In this document: positions 12,069 to 21,452 of the stretch, in pieces
Numbering within the stretch: the stretch's first letter is position 1
Layout: each line of letters starts with the position of its first letter
Assembly: GCA_947090765.1 (NCBI GenBank)
Contig: OX352322.1
Coordinates: 4,633,501 to 4,697,500, forward strand
Direction: 5' to 3'
Source: Pseudomonas sp. MM223
GTDB lineage: Bacteria; Pseudomonadota; Gammaproteobacteria; Pseudomonadales; Pseudomonadaceae
Length of the DNA: 64,000 bases
Notes under the pieces: model-generated
Database searches by the model: none
The model's input: the letters and a program-made list of their open reading frames with translations, nothing else
What the model was told of the DNA's origin: nothing
Translations under genes and position numbers: made by a program

Positions 12069-13072
12069 GCTGGTTCACCCCCGAAGTGATCGATGTGATC
12101 ATCCAGGTCGTCAAGGCTATCGTGGTGCTGCTGGCCGTGGTGGTCTGTGGCGCCCTGCTCAGCTTTGTCGAGCGCCGCCTGCTGGGCTGGTGGCAGGACC
12201 GCTACGGTCCGAACCGTGTTGGCCCGTTCGGCATGTTCCAGATCGCCGCCGACATGCTGAAGATGTTCTTCAAGGAAGACTGGAACCCGCCCTTCGTCGA
12301 CAAGATGATCTTCACCCTGGCGCCGGTCGTGGCCATGAGCGCCCTGCTGATCGGCTTCTCGATCATCCCGATCACACCGGGCTGGGGCGTTGCCGACCTG
12401 AACATCGGCCTGCTGTTCTTCTTCGCCATGGCCGGCCTGTCGGTCTACGCGGTGCTGTTCGCCGGCTGGTCGTCGAACAACAAGTACGCCCTGCTGGGCA
12501 GCTTGCGTGCTTCGGCACAGACCGTGTCGTACGAAGTGTTCCTGGGCCTGGCGCTGATGGGCGTGGTGGTGCAGGTGGGCTCGTTCAACATGCGCGACAT
12601 CGTCGAGTACCAGGCGCAGAACCTGTGGTTCATCATTCCGCAGTTCTTCGGCTTCTGCACCTTCTTCATCGCTGGCGTCGCCGTGACTCACCGTCACCCG
12701 TTCGACCAGCCGGAAGCAGAACAGGAACTCGCCGACGGCTACCACATCGAGTATGCCGGCATGAAATGGGGCATGTTCTTCGTCGGTGAGTACATCGGCA
12801 TCATCCTCATCTCGGCGCTGCTGGTAACCCTGTTCTTCGGTGGCTGGCACGGCCCGTTCGGCATCCTGCCGCAGCTGCCGTTCCTGTGGTTCGCCCTGAA
12901 GACCGCGTTCTTCATCATGCTGTTCATCCTGCTGCGCGCCTCGATCCCGCGCCCACGCTATGACCAGGTGATGGACTTCAGCTGGAAGTTCTGCCTGCCG
13001 CTGACCCTGATCAATTTGCTGGTGACCGCTGCGATCGTGCTCTACAACACGCCAGCCGTCGCGGCCCAGTGA
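12066..13072 (+). pseudogene. nuoH: NADH-quinone oxidoreductase subunit H, start frameshifted
   Basis: Membrane subunit at the quinone chamber, with about eight or nine transmembrane segments and conserved [17 protein letters not shown] and [17 protein letters not shown] loops. The body (from [10 protein letters not shown]) is intact. The expected start is ATG 12066, placed correctly behind GCAGGAGGC (12051-12059), but it is out of frame with the body and would give only MAGSPPK before a stop. One missing base near 12068-12072 would restore both the nuoG stop and this start (e.g. ATGAGCTGGTTC, giving MSWFTPE). In-frame GTG codons at 12086 and 12095 exist but have no good ribosome site. Probably a sequencing error; typed as pseudogene on the sequence as given. 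Confidence 0.85.
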
Positions 13073-13083
13073 GGATTTGACCC

Positions 13084-13632
13084 ATGTTCAAGTATATCGG
13101 CGACATCGTTAAGGGCACCGGCACTCAGCTGCGCAGCCTGGCAATGGTGTTCTCCCACGGGTTCCGCAAGCGCGACACCCTGCAGTACCCCGAAGAGCCC
13201 GTGTACCTGCCGCCGCGCTACCGCGGCCGCATCGTCCTCACCCGCGACCCCGATGGCGAGGAGCGCTGCGTAGCGTGCAACCTCTGCGCGGTGGCCTGCC
13301 CGGTCGGCTGCATCTCGCTGCAGAAGGCCGAGACCGAGGATGGTCGTTGGTACCCGGAATTCTTCCGCATCAACTTCTCGCGTTGCATTTTCTGCGGCCT
13401 GTGTGAAGAAGCGTGCCCGACCACCGCGATCCAGCTGACTCCGGATTTCGAAATGGCCGAGTTCAAGCGTCAGGACCTGGTGTACGAGAAAGAAGATCTG
13501 CTGATCTCCGGCCCCGGCAAGAACCCTGACTACAACTTCTACCGTGTTGCGGGTATGGCGATCGCTGGCAAGCCGAAAGGCTCTGCGCAGAACGAAGCCG
13601 AACCGATCAACGTGAAGAGCTTGCTCCCATAA
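13084..13632 (+). CDS. nuoI: NADH-quinone oxidoreductase subunit I
   Basis: Ferredoxin-like subunit that carries clusters N6a and N6b toward N2. Two classical motifs are present: [15 protein letters not shown] (about residues 60-74) and [15 protein letters not shown] (about 100-114). The product is 182 residues. It lies 11 bases after nuoH and 10 bases before nuoJ. Confidence 0.97.
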   Translation: MFKYIGDIVKGTGTQLRSLAMVFSHGFRKRDTLQYPEEPVYLPPRYRGRIVLTRDPDGEERCVACNLCAVACPVGCISLQKAETEDGRWYPEFFRINFSRCIFCGLCEEACPTTAIQLTPDFEMAEFKRQDLVYEKEDLLISGPGKNPDYNFYRVAGMAIAGKPKGSAQNEAEPINVKSLLP

Positions 13633-13642
13633 GGACAGAAAG

Positions 13643-14143
13643 ATGGAATTCGCTTTCTACTTCGCATCCGGGATCGCCGTGGTCTCCACCCTTCGGGTGG
13701 TGACCGGCACAAACCCCGTGCACGCCTTGCTTTACCTGATCATTTCGCTGATTTCCGTGGCCATGATCTTCTTCTCCCTGGGTGCGCCGTTCGCCGGTGC
13801 CCTGGAAGTGATCGCCTATGCCGGCGCCATCATGGTGCTGTTCGTGTTCGTGGTGATGATGCTCAACCTGGGGCCGGCTTCGGTCGCCCAGGAACGAGGC
13901 TGGCTCAAGCCCGGTATCTGGGCAGGGCCGGTGATTCTCGGCACCCTGCTGCTGCTGGAACTGCTGTACGTGCTGTTCGTCACCCCGAGCGGCGCTGGCA
14001 TCAGCGGCACCACCGTGGGCCCGAAAGAAGTGGGCATCAGCCTGTTTGGCCCGTACCTGCTGGTGGTCGAACTGGCCTCGATGCTGCTGCTGGCTGCAGC
14101 CGTCACCGCCTTCCACCTGGGCCGCAACGAGGCGAAGGAGTAA
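13643..14143 (+). CDS. nuoJ: NADH-quinone oxidoreductase subunit J
   Basis: A 166-residue membrane subunit with about five transmembrane segments (e.g. [47 protein letters not shown]). The [17 protein letters not shown] segment is the conserved NuoJ signature associated with the central proton axis. It is followed after 3 bases by nuoK. Confidence 0.95.
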   Translation: MEFAFYFASGIAVVSTLRVVTGTNPVHALLYLIISLISVAMIFFSLGAPFAGALEVIAYAGAIMVLFVFVVMMLNLGPASVAQERGWLKPGIWAGPVILGTLLLLELLYVLFVTPSGAGISGTTVGPKEVGISLFGPYLLVVELASMLLLAAAVTAFHLGRNEAKE

Positions 14144-14146
14144 ATC

Positions 14147-14455
14147 ATGGGTGCTATCCCTCTCGAGCATGGCCTGGCAGTCGCCGGTATCCTGTTCTGC
14201 TTAGGTCTGGTTGGCCTGATGGTCCGCCGCAACATCCTCTTCGTGCTCATGAGCCTGGAAGTCATGATGAACGCCTCTGCCCTGGCGTTCGTCGTCGCCG
14301 GCGCCCGTTGGGTCCAGCCCGACGGCCAGGTGATGTTCATTCTGGTGATCAGCCTGGCAGCCGCCGAGGCCAGTATTGGCCTGGCCATCCTGCTGCAGCT
14401 GTATCGCCGCTTCCACACTCTCGACATCGATGCTGCCAGTGAGATGCGCGGATGA
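14147..14455 (+). CDS. nuoK: NADH-quinone oxidoreductase subunit K
   Basis: A small membrane subunit of 102 residues with three transmembrane segments and the conserved glutamates of the proton path ([30 protein letters not shown]). Related to MrpC of Na+/H+ antiporters. It overlaps nuoL by 4 bases (ATGA at 14452). Confidence 0.96.
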   Translation: MGAIPLEHGLAVAGILFCLGLVGLMVRRNILFVLMSLEVMMNASALAFVVAGARWVQPDGQVMFILVISLAAAEASIGLAILLQLYRRFHTLDIDAASEMRG

Positions 14456-16305
14456 ACCTTCTCTTCCTGACTTTCGTCTTCCCCCTCGTCGGCTTCCTGC
14501 TGCTGTCGTTCTCGCGCGGGCGGTTCTCGGAGAACCTGTCCGCCCTGATCGGCGTCGGCTCGGTGGGCCTTTCGGCCGCCACCGCCGCCTATGTCATCTG
14601 GCAGTTCAATGTCGCGCCACCTGAAGGCGGCGCGTACAGCCAACTGCTGTGGCAGTGGATGTCGGTGGACGGCTTCGCGCCGAACTTCACCCTGTACCTG
14701 GACGGCCTGTCGGTCACCATGCTCGGCGTGGTCACCGGTGTCGGCTTCCTGATCCACCTGTTCGCGTCCTGGTACATGCGTGGCGAAGCCGGCTACTCGC
14801 GCTTCTTCTCGTACACCAACCTGTTCATCGCCAGCATGCTGTTCCTGATCCTCGGCGATAACCTGCTGTTCATCTACTTCGGCTGGGAAGGCGTAGGCCT
14901 GTGCTCGTACCTGTTGATCGGTTTCTACTACAGCAACCGCAACAACGGTAACGCGGCACTCAAGGCGTTCATCGTCACCCGCATCGGCGACGTGTTCCTG
15001 GCCATCGGCCTGTTCATCCTGTTCGCCCAGCTGGGTACCCTGAACGTGCAGGAACTGCTGGTGCTGGCACCGCAGAAGTTCCAGGCTGGCGACACCTGGA
15101 TGGTGCTGGCAACGCTGATGTTGCTGGGCGGTGCGGTCGGTAAATCGGCCCAGCTGCCATTGCAAACCTGGCTGGCCGACGCCATGGCGGGCCCGACCCC
15201 GGTTTCGGCACTGATCCACGCTGCAACCATGGTGACCGCGGGCGTGTACCTGATTGCCCGCACCAATGGCCTGTTCCTGCTGGCGCCGGACATCCTGCAC
15301 CTTGTAGGTGTGGTCGGTGGCGTGACCCTGGTACTGGCCGGCTTCGCCGCGCTGGTACAGACCGACATCAAGCGGATCCTCGCCTACTCGACCATGAGCC
15401 AGATCGGCTACATGTTCCTGGCCCTGGGCGTTGGCGCCTGGGACGCGGCGATCTTCCACCTGATGACCCACGCCTTCTTCAAGGCCCTGCTGTTCCTTGC
15501 CTCCGGTGCGGTGATCGTTGCCTGCCACCACGAGCAGAACATCTTCAAGATGGGCGGCCTGTGGAAGAAACTGCCACTGGCCTACGCCAGCTTCGTGGTC
15601 GGTGGCGCTGCCCTGGCTGCACTGCCGATCGTGACCGTGGGCTTCTACTCCAAGGACGAGATCCTCTGGGAAGCCTTCGCCAGCGGCAACACCGGCCTGC
15701 TGTACGCCGGCCTGGTGGGTGCGTTCATGACCTCGCTGTACACCTTCCGCCTGATCTTCATCGCCTTCCACGGCGAGGCCAAGACCGAAGCTCACGCCGG
15801 CCACGGCATCAGCCACTGGCTGCCACTGGGCGTGCTGATCGTGTTGTCGACCTTCGTTGGCGCCTGGATCACCCCGCCGCTGGCAGGCGTGCTGCCTGAA
15901 AGCGCCGGCCACGCCGGTGGCGAAGCCAAGCACGCGCTGGAGATCACCTCGGGTGCCATAGCCATCGCCGGTATCCTGCTGTCGGCCCTGCTGTTCCTGG
16001 GCAAGCGCAGCTTCGTCAGCGCAGTCGCCAACAGCGGCATCGGCCGCGCCCTGTCGGCCTGGTGGTTCGCTGCCTGGGGCTTCGACTGGATCTACGACAA
16101 GCTTTTCGTCAAACCGTACCTGCTGATCTGCCACATCCTGCGCAAGGACCCGGTAGACCGCAGCATCGGCCTGATTCCTCGGATGGCGCGTGGCGGCCAT
16201 GTCGCCATGAGCAAGACCGAGACTGGCCAACTGCGCTGGTACACCGCCTCTATCGCCGTCGGTGCCGTGTTGGTACTCGGTGCCGTGCTAGTGGCTGCGG
16301 TATGA
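14452..16305 (+). CDS. nuoL: NADH-quinone oxidoreductase subunit L
   Basis: Distal proton-pumping antiporter-like subunit, 617 residues, with the [18 protein letters not shown] motif, the [33 protein letters not shown] core (pump lysine/histidine region) and the long C-terminal amphipathic stretch that runs along the membrane arm. The gene is intact and translationally coupled to nuoK. A 40-base gap precedes nuoM. Confidence 0.97.
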   Translation: MNLLFLTFVFPLVGFLLLSFSRGRFSENLSALIGVGSVGLSAATAAYVIWQFNVAPPEGGAYSQLLWQWMSVDGFAPNFTLYLDGLSVTMLGVVTGVGFLIHLFASWYMRGEAGYSRFFSYTNLFIASMLFLILGDNLLFIYFGWEGVGLCSYLLIGFYYSNRNNGNAALKAFIVTRIGDVFLAIGLFILFAQLGTLNVQELLVLAPQKFQAGDTWMVLATLMLLGGAVGKSAQLPLQTWLADAMAGPTPVSALIHAATMVTAGVYLIARTNGLFLLAPDILHLVGVVGGVTLVLAGFAALVQTDIKRILAYSTMSQIGYMFLALGVGAWDAAIFHLMTHAFFKALLFLASGAVIVACHHEQNIFKMGGLWKKLPLAYASFVVGGAALAALPIVTVGFYSKDEILWEAFASGNTGLLYAGLVGAFMTSLYTFRLIFIAFHGEAKTEAHAGHGISHWLPLGVLIVLSTFVGAWITPPLAGVLPESAGHAGGEAKHALEITSGAIAIAGILLSALLFLGKRSFVSAVANSGIGRALSAWWFAAWGFDWIYDKLFVKPYLLICHILRKDPVDRSIGLIPRMARGGHVAMSKTETGQLRWYTASIAVGAVLVLGAVLVAAV

Positions 16306-16345
16306 CAATGAATCTTGCGACTTTGCCAAAGGAAACCAACCCGTC

Positions 16346-17879
16346 ATGATTTTGCCTTGGCTGATCCTGATCCCCTTCATCGGCGGCTTCCTGTGCTGGC
16401 TGGGTGAGCGCTTCGGCGCCACCTTGCCGCGCTGGATCGCGCTGCTGACCATGTCCCTGCTGCTTGGCATCGGCCTGTGGCTGTGGGCGACCGGCGACTA
16501 CACCCTCGCCCCTGCTCCGGGCGCCGAGCCTGCCTGGGCCCTGGAATACAAACTCCAGTGGATCCAGCGCTTCGGCATCAGCATCCACCTGGCCCTCGAC
16601 GGCCTGTCGCTGCTGATGATCCTGCTCACCGGCCTGCTCGGTGTGCTGTCGGTACTGTGTTCCTGGAAAGAGATCCAGCGCCACGTCGGCTTCTTCCACC
16701 TCAACCTGATGTGGATCCTCGGCGGCGTGGTCGGTGTGTTCCTGGCCCTGGACCTGTTCCTGTTCTTCTTCTTCTGGGAAATGATGCTGGTGCCGATGTA
16801 CTTCCTCATCGCGCTCTGGGGTCACTGGCTCGGCAGACGGCAAGAAGACCCGGATCTACGCGGCGACCAAGTTCTTCATCTTCACCCAGGCCAGCGGCCT
16901 GATCATGCTGGTGGCGATCCTTGGCCTGGTACTGGTCAACTACAACACCACCGGCGTGCTCACCTTCAACTACAGCGACCTGCTCAAGGCCGAACTGCCA
17001 GCCGGTGTCGAGTACGTGCTGATGCTGGGCTTCTTCATCGCCTTTGCAGTGAAGCTGCCGGTAGTGCCGTTCCACTCCTGGCTGCCTGATGCTCACGCCC
17101 AGGCACCGACCGCAGGCTCCGTGGACCTGGCCGGTATCTTGCTGAAGACGGCGGCCTACGGCCTGCTGCGCTTCGCCCTGCCGCTGTTCCCGAACGCCTC
17201 GGCCGAGTTTGCGCCCATCGCCATGACCCTGGGCCTGATCGGTATCTTCTACGGTGCTTTCCTGGCCTTCGCGCAAACCGACATCAAGCGCCTGATCGCC
17301 TTCTCCAGCGTTTCGCACATGGGCCTCGTGCTGATCGGTATCTACTCCGGCAGCCAGCAAGCCCTGCAAGGCGCGGTGATCCAGATGCTGGCCCACGGCC
17401 TGTCGGCTGCCGCATTGTTCATCCTGTCCGGCCAGCTGTACGAGCGCCTGCACACCCGTGACATGCGTCAGATGGGCGGCCTGTGGCACCGCATCGCCTA
17501 CCTGCCGGCCATCAGCCTGTTCTTCGCCGCAGCGTCGCTGGGCCTGCCAGGTACCGGCAACTTCGTCGGCGAGTTCCTGATCCTGATCGGCAGCTTCGCG
17601 CATGTACCATGGATCACCGTCATCGCCACCACCGGCCTGGTATTCGGTTCGGTCTACTCGCTGATCATGATCCACCGCGCCTACTTCGGCCCGGCCAAGG
17701 CCGACACCGTGCTGGCTGGCATGGACGGCCGCGAGCTGATCATGGTGCTGGGCCTGGCGGTACTGCTGATTCTGCTGGGCGTGTATCCGCAGCCGTTCCT
17801 CGACACCTCTGCAGCCACCATGAGTGGTGTGCAGCAGTGGCTCGGTTCCGCTTTCACTCAACTCGCTTCGGCCCGGTAA
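16346..17879 (+). pseudogene. nuoM: NADH-quinone oxidoreductase subunit M, frameshifted
   Basis: Antiporter-like proton-pumping subunit, normally about 510 residues. The first part reads from ATG 16346 through FFFWEMMLVPMYFLIALWGH (to 16825). The continuation GSADGKKTRIYAATKFFIFTQASGLIMLV is in the next frame (from about 16827 to the stop at 17879). The break is therefore at 16826 in CACTGGCTCGG: one extra base or two missing ones. Both halves are otherwise perfectly conserved, including PFHSWLPDAHAQAPTAGSV. With no other decay in the gene, a sequence error is more likely than a true null allele. Confidence 0.88.
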
Positions 17880-17886
17880 GAGCGCT

Positions 17887-19356
17887 ATGGAATTCACCAC
17901 TCAACACTTCATCGCATTGGCGCCGATGCTGATCACCACCATCACCACGGTGGTGGTGATGCTGGCGATCGCCTGGAAGCGCAACCACTCGCAGACCTTC
18001 CTGCTGTCCACCGTGGGCCTGAACCTGGCCCTGCTGTCGATCCTGCCGGCGCTGAAGGTCGCGCCGCTGGCGGTCACCCCGCTGATCACCATCGACAAGT
18101 TCGCCTGCCTGTACATGGCGATCATCCTGGTGGCGACGCTGGCGTGCGTCACCTTGGCCCACGCCTACCTCGGCGAAGGCTCCAAGGGCTTCCCGGGTAA
18201 CCGTGAAGAACTGTACCTGCTGCTGCTGATGTCGGCCCTCGGTGGCCTGGTGCTGGTCAGCGCCAACCACCTGGCCGGCCTGTTCATCGGCCTGGAGCTG
18301 CTGTCGGTACCGGTTTACGGCCTGGTGGCGTATGCCTTCTTCAACAAGCGCTCACTGGAAGCCGGCATCAAGTACATGGTGCTGTCGGCCGCAGGCTCGG
18401 CGTTCCTGCTGTTCGGCATGGCCCTGCTGTACGCCGATGCCGGCAGCCTGAGCTTCGACCAGATCGGCAAAGCCCTGGCAACCACCAGCATGCCAAGCCT
18501 GGTGGCCCAGCTGGGCCTGGGCATGATGCTGGTCGGCCTCGCCTTCAAGCTGTCGCTGGTACCGTTCCACCTGTGGACCCCAGACGTATACGAAGGCGCT
18601 CCGGCACCGGTCGCCGCATTCCTGGCCACCGCCAGCAAGGTTGCGGTGTTTGCCGTGGTCGTGCGCCTGTTCATGCTCTCCCCTGCTGCCAGCAGCGGCG
18701 TGCTGAGCACCGTGCTGGCCGTGATCGCTGTAGCCTCGATTCTGGTCGGCAACCTGCTGGCGCTGACCCAGAGCAACCTCAAGCGCCTGCTCGGTTACTC
18801 GTCCATCGCCCACTTCGGCTACCTGGTCATTGCCTTGGTGGCCAGCAAGGGCCTGGCCCTGGAAGCCATGGGCGTGTACCTGGTTACCTACGTGATCACC
18901 AGCCTGGGCGCCTTCGGGGTCATCACCCTGATGTCTTCGCCTTACGGCGGCCGTGACGCCGATGCCCTGTACGAATACCGCGGCCTGTTCTGGCGCCGTC
19001 CGTACCTGACCGCGGTACTGACCGTGATGATGCTGTCGCTGGCGGGTATCCCGCTGACTGCTGGCTTCATCGGCAAGTTCTACATCATCGCCACCGGCGT
19101 CGAGTCGCACCTGTGGTGGCTGGTCGGTGCCCTGGTGATCGGTAGCGCCATCGGTGTTTACTACTACCTGCGCGTCATGGTCACCCTGTACCTGGTCGAG
19201 CCGAACCTGCGTCGCCACGACGCACCGCTGAAGTGGGAACAGCGCACCGGTGGCGTCATGCTGCTGGCCATCGCCATTCTTGCCTTCGTGCTCGGCGTCT
19301 ACCCGCAGCCGCTGCTGGAACTGGTTCAGCAAGCCGGCCTGCAACTGATCGGCTGA
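17887..19356 (+). CDS. nuoN: NADH-quinone oxidoreductase subunit N
   Basis: Third antiporter-like subunit, 489 residues, 13-14 transmembrane segments. Conserved pieces include [41 protein letters not shown] and [23 protein letters not shown]. The ATG at 17887 lies 7 bases after the nuoM stop; an upstream start at 17824 would overlap nuoM and is unlike the family. It is the last gene of the operon, followed by a strong terminator. Confidence 0.96.
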   Translation: MEFTTQHFIALAPMLITTITTVVVMLAIAWKRNHSQTFLLSTVGLNLALLSILPALKVAPLAVTPLITIDKFACLYMAIILVATLACVTLAHAYLGEGSKGFPGNREELYLLLLMSALGGLVLVSANHLAGLFIGLELLSVPVYGLVAYAFFNKRSLEAGIKYMVLSAAGSAFLLFGMALLYADAGSLSFDQIGKALATTSMPSLVAQLGLGMMLVGLAFKLSLVPFHLWTPDVYEGAPAPVAAFLATASKVAVFAVVVRLFMLSPAASSGVLSTVLAVIAVASILVGNLLALTQSNLKRLLGYSSIAHFGYLVIALVASKGLALEAMGVYLVTYVITSLGAFGVITLMSSPYGGRDADALYEYRGLFWRRPYLTAVLTVMMLSLAGIPLTAGFIGKFYIIATGVESHLWWLVGALVIGSAIGVYYYLRVMVTLYLVEPNLRRHDAPLKWEQRTGGVMLLAIAILAFVLGVYPQPLLELVQQAGLQLIG

Positions 19357-19371
19357 TCGCCCCGGCAAAAC

Positions 19372-19402
19372 AAAACACCCCGCTTATGCGGGGTGTTTTT
19401 TT
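19372..19402 (+). terminator. Rho-independent terminator of the nuo operon
   Basis: A 12-bp perfect stem (AAAACACCCCGC 19372-19383 with GCGGGGTGTTTT 19388-19399) with loop TTAT and a following T-run. The flanking A and T tracts mean it can also serve the convergent gene from the right. Confidence 0.92.
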
Positions 19403-19437
19403 ATCTGCGCTTTTTTTTGCCAGCCCCCAAAGGCGCC

Positions 19438-19701
19438 TCACTCAATGGGGCTACCCTGGCCTGCCCCAGGCAGGGCAGCCTTGCGCAAATCACCATTGGC
19501 CGAAGGCAGGTACACTTCCGGGTTGGGCATCCCGCTGGGGGAGAGTTCGTGGGTCATTTCGAACTCGGCGCGTACCGACCAGCCGCACGCCTCGGTGGTG
19601 CATTGCAAATAAGCGATACGCAGGAAAACATGACGCCCTTCGCTAGTGCGTATGCGCATCCGGCTGTGGCAATGCGGGCAAACCAGCTTGTAAGTACTCA
19701 C
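19438..19701 (-). CDS. Ogr/Delta-type zinc-finger transcriptional activator (P2-like phage)
   Basis: An 87-residue protein with the four-cysteine zinc site of the P2 Ogr / P4 Delta family: CPHCHSRMRIRTS near the N-terminus and CTTEACGWS after about 24 residues. In P2-like phages Ogr switches on the late operons. The start is a GTG at 19701, with AGGT about 8 bases upstream. It lies beside a CI-like repressor and two other phage-like genes, so it belongs to a prophage remnant. No capsid or tail genes are present for it to activate here. Confidence 0.85.
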   Translation of the reverse strand: MSTYKLVCPHCHSRMRIRTSEGRHVFLRIAYLQCTTEACGWSVRAEFEMTHELSPSGMPNPEVYLPSANGDLRKAALPGAGQGSPIE

Positions 19702-19880
19702 GGCAAGTACCTGCTAGCATTACCCAGGCCAGTTTGTGTGTCAGTATTGGCTGCAACTGTGGGTGTATTGTTCAATTTGATGGTTCTCATTGCAGAAGTG
19801 CTCCTTAAAACGCAGGGCTGTATTCATAACGAGTAGTTTAAGCCCATGGAATATCATTAAACCAGTCATGGATATTTGTT

Positions 19881-20273
19881 ATGAGTACTCACGTGCTTGC
19901 TGCGGTGCTCACGCGCCTCAAGCTGATTACCGGCGCCCAGTCCGATGCCGACTTGTCACGCGCACTGTCTGTCAGCCCGCAGACGCTCAGCAGCTGGAAG
20001 GTGCGCGATAGCATCCCTTACTCACTTTGCATAGAAATGGCCAAGCAACACGCCTGCTCGCTGGACTGGTTGCTACTAGGCGAAGTGGACCAACGCCCGG
20101 CACACCAGGATGAAGCAGGCTGGGAGTTCGACATGCTCGACCGGCTGCGCACGTTGTCGCCAGCTGATCGCCAGGCCATCCTGCTGCTCATCAAGGACAA
20201 GCAACGCATCCGGCAGCTGGAACAACAATTGAGCGAGCTGACCAGCCACCTGCCCAAAGCCGCCAGCAGCTAA
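19881..20273 (+). CDS. CI-like phage repressor, HTH domain
   Basis: A 130-residue protein whose N-terminal half is a helix-turn-helix of the phage CI repressor family (TGAQSDADLSRALSVSPQTLSSWKVRDSIPYSL, then AKQHACSLDWLLLGE). It lacks the LexA-like peptidase domain of long CI repressors; the C-terminus is a charged helix (about residues 95-125), possibly for oligomerisation. It is transcribed away from the Ogr-type gene across a 179-base spacer in which CATGGAATAT (19846) and CATGGATATT (19868) are near-direct repeats that could be operators. Its stop overlaps that of the convergent holin-like gene by 4 bases. Confidence 0.8.
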   Translation: MSTHVLAAVLTRLKLITGAQSDADLSRALSVSPQTLSSWKVRDSIPYSLCIEMAKQHACSLDWLLLGEVDQRPAHQDEAGWEFDMLDRLRTLSPADRQAILLLIKDKQRIRQLEQQLSELTSHLPKAASS

Positions 20274-20632
20274 CCCCGGCGGCGCCAGCGCTGTATGAGT
20301 TCGCGCGGGTCGAGTGTATCCAGCCAGACCATGACCTTGAGGCTGATGGGGATCACCACCACGGCAGCGACGAATGCCGCCATTTCACGGGTCAGCAAGG
20401 GCGCCCATGACGACACCAGCGGCTCGAACAGGTGGCCCACACCCACGGTCACAAACACCAGCAACAGCTTCTTGCCCAGTGTCAGGCGCCTGCTCGTATT
20501 GGTAATCAACCGGTCGCGCGCCGCGCCCACCAGCAAAGCCCCCAGCAGCGCAGCAAACAACACGCGGCCATCCACACCCAGCAGTTCGATCAGCGCAGGG
20601 GCCACGCGGTCGATAACAGATTCATCATGCAT
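20270..20632 (-). CDS. Putative phage holin
   Basis: A 120-residue membrane protein with about three hydrophobic segments (LFAALLGALLVGAA, KLLLVFVTVGVGHLF, MAAFVAAVVVIPISLKVMVW) and a basic C-terminus (RWRRRG), as in small putative holins of Pseudomonas phages. It overlaps the upstream GpL-like gene by 8 bases, so the two are co-transcribed. No endolysin is adjacent, which argues for a degraded lysis module. Assignment rests on topology and context. Confidence 0.65.
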   Translation of the reverse strand: MHDESVIDRVAPALIELLGVDGRVLFAALLGALLVGAARDRLITNTSRRLTLGKKLLLVFVTVGVGHLFEPLVSSWAPLLTREMAAFVAAVVVIPISLKVMVWLDTLDPRELIQRWRRRG

Positions 20633-20972
20633 CAGCAGCCCTCCGACGCACAGTGGTCAGGTATGAGCATGCGCCCAGGCTGTACATGACCGCGGCTTCG
20701 ACAAAGCGGATGTAGCACACTCGCAATGCGCGCCCTTGGTCATGCCCGGCCACATCTTCAAGGCGCTTGTAGCCCCGCTCTCGCAGCACCGCGCGCCAAC
20801 GCGCGAACTCTCGTGCTGCATCAATGGCGGCACAGCGTGCGGCCACTTCCAGCGCGGCCTCACTGACCGGCCACGTCAGGTTCAGGCGCTCACGCAGCCT
20901 GCCAAGGTCTACCCGTGGCCAGAACGGGTCATGGCTGTCGGCATAACGCGGGAACCGAGGGTCGTTGTTCAT
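20625..20972 (-). CDS. P2 GpL-like head completion protein (short)
   Basis: 115 residues. The pattern RLRERLNLTWPVSEAALEVAARCAAIDAAREFARWRAVLRERGYKRLEDVAG, then a segment ending FVEAAVMYSLGA, matches in spacing the P2 head-completion protein GpL (DPKRVRERMRL ... GFTRLADVP ... YYERAVCAMATASLYE). It is shorter than GpL (about 170 residues), lacking the C-terminal part. In P2, GpL completes the filled head; here no other head gene is present. It is 11 bases downstream of the LuxR-type gene and overlaps the holin-like gene. Confidence 0.65.
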   Translation of the reverse strand: MNNDPRFPRYADSHDPFWPRVDLGRLRERLNLTWPVSEAALEVAARCAAIDAAREFARWRAVLRERGYKRLEDVAGHDQGRALRVCYIRFVEAAVMYSLGACSYLTTVRRRAADA

Positions 20973-20983
20973 ACCTCACCCCC

Positions 20984-21232
20984 TCATTGCTCGGCCAGCA
21001 TGCCGTAGCGAATGGCCTTGATCACCGCCGCCACACGGGTCGGCACATCAAACTTGCGCAGGATGTTGGACACATGGAAGTTCACCGTCGACTCCTTGCA
21101 TTCAAGGATGCGGCCGATCTCCCACGAGCTCTTGCCGTAGGCACACCACAACAGCACTTGGTGTTCACGTGGCGTCAGGCGCACCGGGGTGTGCGCCGGG
21201 GGTTGCTGCGGGTGTCGTGTATTGTCAGTCAT
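20984..21232 (-). CDS. LuxR-type HTH-only transcriptional regulator
   Basis: An 82-residue protein that is nearly all a LuxR/GerE DNA-binding domain: RLTPREHQVLLWCAYGKSSWEIGRILECKESTVNFHVSNILRKFDVPTRVAAV. There is no signal-binding or receiver domain. The ATG at 21232 has GGAG 7 bases upstream; the frame is open further upstream but that part overlaps the divergent receptor promoter and resembles no sensor domain. It is divergent from a TonB-dependent receptor, suggesting it may control that gene, and lies 11 bases before the GpL-like gene. Confidence 0.8.
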   Translation of the reverse strand: MTDNTRHPQQPPAHTPVRLTPREHQVLLWCAYGKSSWEIGRILECKESTVNFHVSNILRKFDVPTRVAAVIKAIRYGMLAEQ

Positions 21233-21331
21233 GCATGTACTCCACGGGTGATTGAGCGAGGCATCGCTGCCGATCTGCAGCCACCTTACGAAGCCCATGC
21301 CATCTCGCTCCACCGCCGCACCTTGTAAAGA

Positions 21332-21360
21332 ACTTTCGTACAAAACCGTCTGACGAAAGT
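21332..21360. promoter_or_regulatory. Inverted repeat in the LuxR-type/TonB receptor divergent promoter
   Basis: ACTTTCGT (21332-21339) and ACGAAAGT (21353-21360) form a perfect 8-bp inverted repeat with centres 21 bases apart, two helical turns. A related GACTTTCTTCGT follows at about 21373. The site is about 90 bases before the receptor start. No Fur box was found in 21233-21452. Confidence 0.5.
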
Positions 21361-21452
21361 CATGCAAGATTTGCTGACTTTCTTCGTGCTCCAAGCGGCA
21401 TTTCGCTCGTCTCAACGCCGTTGTCCATTCGTCTTTCGCCTGGAGTCGTACA

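Noticed and set aside
9355..12789. A natural NuoG-NuoH fusion protein
   Set aside because: The extension after about 12068 is nuoH read in the wrong frame and encodes no membrane segments, so it is a read-through artefact of the frameshift.
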